From: JABIFK01 sp047619225
GTDB lineage: Bacteria; Latescibacterota; UBA2968
Direction: 5' to 3'
Length of the DNA stretch: 64,000 nt
NCBI GenBank assembly: GCA_047619225.1
Contig: JBLHJX010000003.1
Span: 1 to 64,000, forward strand
Of the stretch, positions 60,302 to 64,000 are shown one piece after another. A program made the translations under genes and the position numbers. The notes beneath the pieces were generated by a model, which was not told the origin of the DNA, did no database searches, and saw only the letters and a program-made list of their open reading frames with translations. Position 1 is the first letter of the stretch; the number at the start of each line of letters is the position of its first letter.

Positions 60302-60859
60302 ATGGTCAATGACATTCTGGCGGATGCAAAAGATTCGATGCAAAAAGCTGTGGAAGCGCTGCTTCACGAATTGGCGACGGTTCGTACAGGACGTGCAAGC
60401 ACGCATTTGTTGGATCAAATTCGCGTGGACTATTATGGCTCGCAGGTGCCTGTTAGTCAAGTGGCCAATGTGGGTGCACCTGAGCCCCGTTTGATTACCA
60501 TTGCACCTTGGGACAAGACGTCGATTCCATTGATTGAAAAGGCGATTCAAGAGTCGAAACTTGGGTTGAATCCTTCTAATGATGGCAATATGATCCGGTT
60601 GCCAATTCCTCAACTAACAGAAGATCGGCGCAAGGAATTGGTGAAGATTGTGCGTCAATACGGTGAAGAATGTCGTGTATCGATTCGCAATCATCGGCGG
60701 GATGCAAATGAGTTGCTTAAAGCGGGTCAAAAAGAGGGTGAGATCCCCGAAGATGACGCCAAGCGCGCATCTGATCAGGTGCAAGTGTTGACAGATGGTT
60801 TTGTCAAACAGATTGAAAGTGTGTTAAAAGATAAAGAAGAAGAGGTTATGGAAGTTTAG
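60302..60859 (+). CDS. frr: Ribosome recycling factor
   Basis: Splits terminated ribosomes with EF-G. The 185 residues match the family. MQKAVEALLHELATVRTGRAS, LLDQIRVDYYGSQVPVSQVANV, PWDKTSIPLIEKAIQES and LTEDRRKELVKIVRQ are conserved. ATG 60302 follows AGGGAGG. It starts directly after the tsf terminator instead of after pyrH, so it may have its own promoter in the terminator-proximal region. Confidence 0.95.
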   Translation: MVNDILADAKDSMQKAVEALLHELATVRTGRASTHLLDQIRVDYYGSQVPVSQVANVGAPEPRLITIAPWDKTSIPLIEKAIQESKLGLNPSNDGNMIRLPIPQLTEDRRKELVKIVRQYGEECRVSIRNHRRDANELLKAGQKEGEIPEDDAKRASDQVQVLTDGFVKQIESVLKDKEEEVMEV

Positions 60860-60897
60860 GGGCGGTGAGATCTGATATCTCATTTTATTTATGATTT

Positions 60898-60937
60898 AAA
60901 AAGCCATTTCCGGGCGTGTATCGGAGGTGGCTTTTTT
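60898..60937 (+). terminator. Intrinsic terminator after frr
   Basis: AAAAAGCCA (60898 on) pairs with TGGCTTTTTT, with inner TCCG/CGGA, followed by T residues. A shorter inverted repeat GAGAT/ATCTC precedes it at 60867-60881. Confidence 0.75.
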
Positions 60938-61012
60938 GTGTACGATCGTGCCAGAGTAAAGTACAAAGATCAGAGGATTGATTGGGTCAGTTTTTATGTT
61001 GGTTTTTGGTCT

Positions 61013-61041
61013 TTGACTTTTGTGGGGGGAGTTTATATTTT
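61013..61041 (+). promoter_or_regulatory. Sigma-70-like promoter of dapL
   Basis: TTGACT (61013-61018), 17-bp spacer and TATTTT (61036-61041), 60 bp before the ATG. Confidence 0.6.
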
Positions 61042-61100
61042 TACCTTCAGGTTTTTTAAGCGATTGGAAAGTTTATAGATGAGAAAGGATTGAGCTCTAG

Positions 61101-62327
61101 ATGGCAAAGATTAATGCAAATTATGATAAGTTGGCAGCTGGGTATTTGTTTCCTGAAATTGCGCGGCGAACCCGCATGTTTGTGGATGCCAATGCAGGTG
61201 TTAGCGTGATGCGATTGGGCATTGGCAATACGACGGAGGTCTTGCCCAAGAGTGTTATTGCTGGTTTACACGATGCGGTTGACCAGATGGCCAAGGTAGA
61301 AACATATCGGGGATATGCCGATGGCGGGGAAGGTGAGCCCGAGATGCGTGAAGCATTGGCCAAACGGTATGGTAAAAGGGGCGTGGATCTTGATCCGTCG
61401 GAAATTTTTGTAAGCGATGGTGGCAAGCCCGATTCAGCGAATATTCAATCTATCTTTGGGTTAGACAATGTGGTGGCTGTACAAGACCCTGCTTATCCGG
61501 TGTATGTAGACAGCAATGTGATTGCTGGGCGTACCGGTTTGGCCAAAGATGGGCAATATGAAGGGCTTGTTTATATGCCTTGCACAGAGGAAAATGGTTT
61601 TTTCCCTGCGGTGCCCGACCAGAAAGTAGATCTCATTTATATTTGTAGCCCAAACAACCCAACAGGCGCGGTGGCAACCAAAGAACAGCTTGGGGCGTTT
61701 GTAGATTATGCACGCGCGCACAAAGCCGTCATTATATTTGATGCAGCCTATGGGGGCTATATTTCTGACCCTGCGCTGCCCAAGAGTATTTATGAAATTG
61801 AGGGCGCTAAAGAATGTGCGGTTGAGATCAATAGCTTTTCGAAGGATACTGGGTTCACGGGTGTCCGATTGGGATGGAGTGTTGTGCCAAAAGAATTGGT
61901 GGTTGAAGGCACAGAGCCAGGAAAAGTAAATGCACTTTGGAATCGCAGACAGAACACCTTTTTTAATGGGGCTTCAAATATTGTTCAGCTGGGTGCCTTG
62001 GCTGTCTTTACGGAAGCCGGTGAACGTGAGTGTGATGAGATGATTGCGTATTATATGGAAAATGCGCGTATTATTCGCGAAAGTTTGGAAAGCATTGGGC
62101 TGACCGTGTTTGGTGGTGTTCACGCGCCTTATTTGTGGTTGAAAACGCCCAATGGTTTGTCATCTTGGGAGTTCTTTGATAAGCTGCTTTCTGAAACACA
62201 TGTGGTAGGCACACCGGGGGCTGGTTTTGGTCCTGCGGGTGAAGGTTACTTCCGCCTGAGTTCCTTTGGGCACCGTGAGAATATTCAAACGGCTGTTGAA
62301 AGTATCAAGGCAAATTTGAAACTGTAA
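61101..62327 (+). CDS. dapL: LL-diaminopimelate aminotransferase
   Basis: PLP enzyme converting tetrahydrodipicolinate to LL-diaminopimelate in lysine and peptidoglycan synthesis. The 408 residues match (about 410). The PLP-binding Lys lies in INSFSKDTGFTGVRLGW; YICSPNNPTGAVA, FDAAYGGYISD and the N-terminal ANYDKLAAGYLFPEI are diagnostic. This pathway variant replaces the succinylase route and is common in Latescibacterota, plants and several other phyla. Its own promoter lies upstream. Confidence 0.93.
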   Translation: MAKINANYDKLAAGYLFPEIARRTRMFVDANAGVSVMRLGIGNTTEVLPKSVIAGLHDAVDQMAKVETYRGYADGGEGEPEMREALAKRYGKRGVDLDPSEIFVSDGGKPDSANIQSIFGLDNVVAVQDPAYPVYVDSNVIAGRTGLAKDGQYEGLVYMPCTEENGFFPAVPDQKVDLIYICSPNNPTGAVATKEQLGAFVDYARAHKAVIIFDAAYGGYISDPALPKSIYEIEGAKECAVEINSFSKDTGFTGVRLGWSVVPKELVVEGTEPGKVNALWNRRQNTFFNGASNIVQLGALAVFTEAGERECDEMIAYYMENARIIRESLESIGLTVFGGVHAPYLWLKTPNGLSSWEFFDKLLSETHVVGTPGAGFGPAGEGYFRLSSFGHRENIQTAVESIKANLKL

Positions 62328-62333
62328 TCACTT

Positions 62334-62362
62334 TACCCTCTTCCAGAAATTGGAAGGGGGTA
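62334..62362 (+). terminator. Possible terminator after dapL
   Basis: ACCCTCTTCC pairs with GGAAGGGGGT around AGAAATT with a G-U pair. No long T-run follows, so it is weak. Confidence 0.5.
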
Positions 62363-62468
62363 TCATGTTTTGGTTCCGGGTTTAGGACCATGCTTGTTTG
62401 GACTTATAGGCGCTGCCTCTAACGAGCGGAGCGAACACCTTTAGTGAAGACTAGACGAGGGCATATAT

Positions 62469-63413
62469 ATGACGCACCTATTTTCCCACATTTGTATATG
62501 CCTATTATTAGGTGGTGGTTCGGCTTGGGCGCAGACACATGTGTCGTTTGAATATGTGACAACGATTGGCGGGCGGGGCAATGGACCTCGGCAATTTTTG
62601 GAGCCGAATGCATTGACGCTGGACATGGCTGGGAATTTATATGTGGCCGATACGGGCAATGATCGGATTCAGAAGCTGAAAGCCGATGGTACTTTTCTGC
62701 GCGAGGCTGGTGGATTTGGTTGGGATGATGGTCAGTTTAACAAACCCACGGGCATTGCTGTGGGAAAAGGTTTGGAATTGTATGTGGCCGACAGCCGCAA
62801 TCACCGCATTCAGATTTATAATTTGCAGTTGTTGTTGATGGGGGTTATTGGCGGTCAAGGTACGGATGGCTCACCTGAGTTTGGTGAGTTAAGCCGCGTG
62901 AATGTGTCGGATGCAGGTGAAGTTTTTGTGACCGATTTGGATGCCGATCAGTTGGTTCAGATTGATCGGTTTAGTCGTATTGATCGCGGTTATAGTGGTT
63001 TTGCCTATGACAGGGGGCAGGTGCGTCGTCCTATGGGTATTGCGGTTGATGGGCGAGATGCTGTGTATGTGTGCGATCGTGAAAATGACCGTGTGGTGGT
63101 GTTCAATCGCTCAGGTGGGTTAAAACGCACTTTGGGTGACGACGTATTGGTGGCGCCACGGGGTTTGTGTTTGACACCTGACAGATTGCTGGTTGTTGCC
63201 GATACGGGGCATCATCGCATCGTGGTTTTTGATATGAAGACCGGTGATGTGGTTGGGCATATTGGTGGGCCGGACCCTGGAAAAGGTCCCTTGTCATTTC
63301 ATAACCCCAATGATGTGGTATTTGGTAAGGCTGGTGCGCTCTTTGTGTTGGATTCTGGCAACCATCGCATTGTACATTTGAAAATGCAGGTTTCAAGACA
63401 CGAGAAGCAGTGA
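62469..63413 (+). CDS. Exported NHL-repeat (beta-propeller) protein
   Basis: The protein has 314 residues. A signal peptide of about 20 residues (LFSHICICLLLGGGSAWAQ, cleavage after WAQ or nearby) is followed by six-blade-like NHL repeats: LYVADTGNDRIQKLKADG, LYVADSRNHRIQIYN, VYVCDRENDRVVVFNR, LVVADTGHHRIVVFD, LFVLDSGNHRIVHLK. Such propellers bind proteins or ligands outside the cytoplasm. It has no enzyme motif. Confidence 0.82.
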   Translation: MTHLFSHICICLLLGGGSAWAQTHVSFEYVTTIGGRGNGPRQFLEPNALTLDMAGNLYVADTGNDRIQKLKADGTFLREAGGFGWDDGQFNKPTGIAVGKGLELYVADSRNHRIQIYNLQLLLMGVIGGQGTDGSPEFGELSRVNVSDAGEVFVTDLDADQLVQIDRFSRIDRGYSGFAYDRGQVRRPMGIAVDGRDAVYVCDRENDRVVVFNRSGGLKRTLGDDVLVAPRGLCLTPDRLLVVADTGHHRIVVFDMKTGDVVGHIGGPDPGKGPLSFHNPNDVVFGKAGALFVLDSGNHRIVHLKMQVSRHEKQ

Positions 63414-63470
63414 GACATAAGACATAAGACGTGAGACGTAAGATGTGAGACCTGCGATGTGAGACGTTTA
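63411..63470. repeat. Degenerate heptamer tandem repeat TRAGACR
   Basis: About eight 7-bp units (TAAGACA, TAAGACG, TGAGACG, TAAGATG, TGAGACC, TGCGATG, TGAGACG) begin at the stop codon of the NHL gene and run toward the next gene. Short repeats of this kind are often found in spacers of bacteria with high slippage or SSR activity. Confidence 0.75.
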
Positions 63471-63619
63471 GATGTAATTTTTGCCTCTTAGGTCTTGCCC
63501 TTTATCGATATTATATTGCCGGGATGTCCCAATGAGGGATATCCCTTTTTTTAAAGTATGAAGTTGACACATTGTAGACGTATACGTCTGGACAACAACA
63601 AACGAGAATCCCCAAATAC

Positions 63620-64000
63620 ATGTTTAAACGACTGAAATATATCATCTGCATTCTCGCAGTGATATTTGTACACACCCTCAACGCAGAAGTGCCCCAACCT
63701 GAGGTATGGACGCTTTTTGACGGTGAGGTGCGCCTGAGAGCGGATGGCAGTCGTGGGCCATATCGCATTTCTGGACACGCAATAGAGACCGATCTGATTC
63801 GGGTATGGGTGGCTGGGGTCCTGCAGGTAAAAGACAGAGATTATACGGTCAATATCACACGCGCACAGGTGACATTTTTTAAACAACTAGACCGGGGAGA
63901 TCGCATTACTGTTCGGTTTCGGCAAGCGCCCCAGGTGGTTGGCAAAGTTTATCGGCGGCGTGTGTTAACCGAAGAAGATGAAACATTGGGGGAAAGTTAT
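63620..64000 (+). CDS. N-terminus of an exported protein (partial, runs off the window)
   Basis: An uninterrupted frame starts at ATG 63620 and continues to the last base (127 codons). It begins with a signal peptide (MFKRLKYIICILAVIFVHTL, cleavage near NAE), then a beta-rich segment LRADGSRGPYRISG, LIRVWVAGVLQVKDRDYTVN and FKQLDRGDRITVRFRQAPQ. No domain is recognised; the pattern resembles repeated beta units of large surface or outer-membrane proteins. No clear ribosome binding site was found; GAGAAT lies upstream. Confidence 0.65.
   Translation, partial: MFKRLKYIICILAVIFVHTLNAEVPQPEVWTLFDGEVRLRADGSRGPYRISGHAIETDLIRVWVAGVLQVKDRDYTVNITRAQVTFFKQLDRGDRITVRFRQAPQVVGKVYRRRVLTEEDETLGESY

Noticed and set aside
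1..64000. tRNA genes, CRISPR arrays, integrases or transposases
   Set aside because: No cloverleaf-like stretch, regularly spaced direct repeats, or recombinase/transposase motif was seen on either strand.

Overview
The window reads as chromosomal DNA of a free-living, uncultivated-type bacterium of intermediate GC. No 16S gene is present, so the phylum is inferred only. LL-diaminopimelate aminotransferase (dapL), type III pantothenate kinase, a short EF-Ts, and many phytanoyl-CoA dioxygenases, enolase-superfamily dehydratases, Gfo/Idh/MocA oxidoreductases and heparinase-like lyases resemble Candidatus Latescibacterota, Poribacteria or neighbouring FCB-type lineages. I see no rRNA, tRNA, CRISPR, phage or insertion sequence.

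Region 1 (1-9190, plus strand) holds a Rieske/glutamate-synthase-like fusion, folA, an exported TPR protein, a membrane redox operon built around a Rieske/ferric-reductase-like fusion, an ornithine-lipid-type acyltransferase pair (olsB/olsA-like), a DinB-like protein and inorganic pyrophosphatase. Region 2 (9191-25298, plus) is the most striking: a long operon that assembles as a D-apiose catabolic island. It has a GH140/DUF4038 apiosidase-like protein, D-apionate lactonase, D-apionate oxidoisomerase, two DUF1537 kinases (one 3-oxo-isoapionate-kinase-like), a RuBisCO-like protein, a D-2-hydroxyacid dehydrogenase, malate synthase G, an erythrin-VIT1 iron protein, a phytanoyl-CoA dioxygenase-like protein and a terminal GntR/FCD regulator. 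A 26-bp dyad upstream of the first gene is a candidate operator. The expected flow is apioside to apiose, apionolactone, apionate, 3-oxo-isoapionate and its phosphate, then RuBisCO-like cleavage to 3-phosphoglycerate plus glycolate, with malate synthase taking glyoxylate into central metabolism.

Region 3 (25310-31040) carries coaX, a CBM9-like exported protein, a TMTC-like membrane TPR protein flanked by two gene fragments, and a ceramidase-like hydrolase. Region 4 (31157-45869, minus) is a carbohydrate and acid-sugar array: PhyH dioxygenase, alpha/beta hydrolase, URO-D-like protein, two heparinase II/III-like proteins, Gfo/Idh/MocA, two enolase-superfamily dehydratases, an RraA-like protein, a flavoprotein, a lipoprotein and an Ldh-type dehydrogenase. 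Region 5 (46100-57222, plus) is a second sugar-catabolic cluster (alpha/alpha-barrel protein, aldo/keto reductase, dehydratase, two Gfo/Idh/MocA, TIM-barrel isomerase) followed by a DppABC-like transporter without ATPase genes.

Region 6 (57223-64000) is housekeeping: a promoter-driven, terminator-bounded structured RNA with a short reading frame, rplM with a putative leader peptide, rpsI, rpsB, tsf and frr (no pyrH between the last two), dapL, an NHL-repeat exported protein and the start of another exported protein. Good sigma-70-like promoters and intrinsic terminators mark many unit boundaries, and several spacers hold 7-, 8- or 10-bp tandem repeats.
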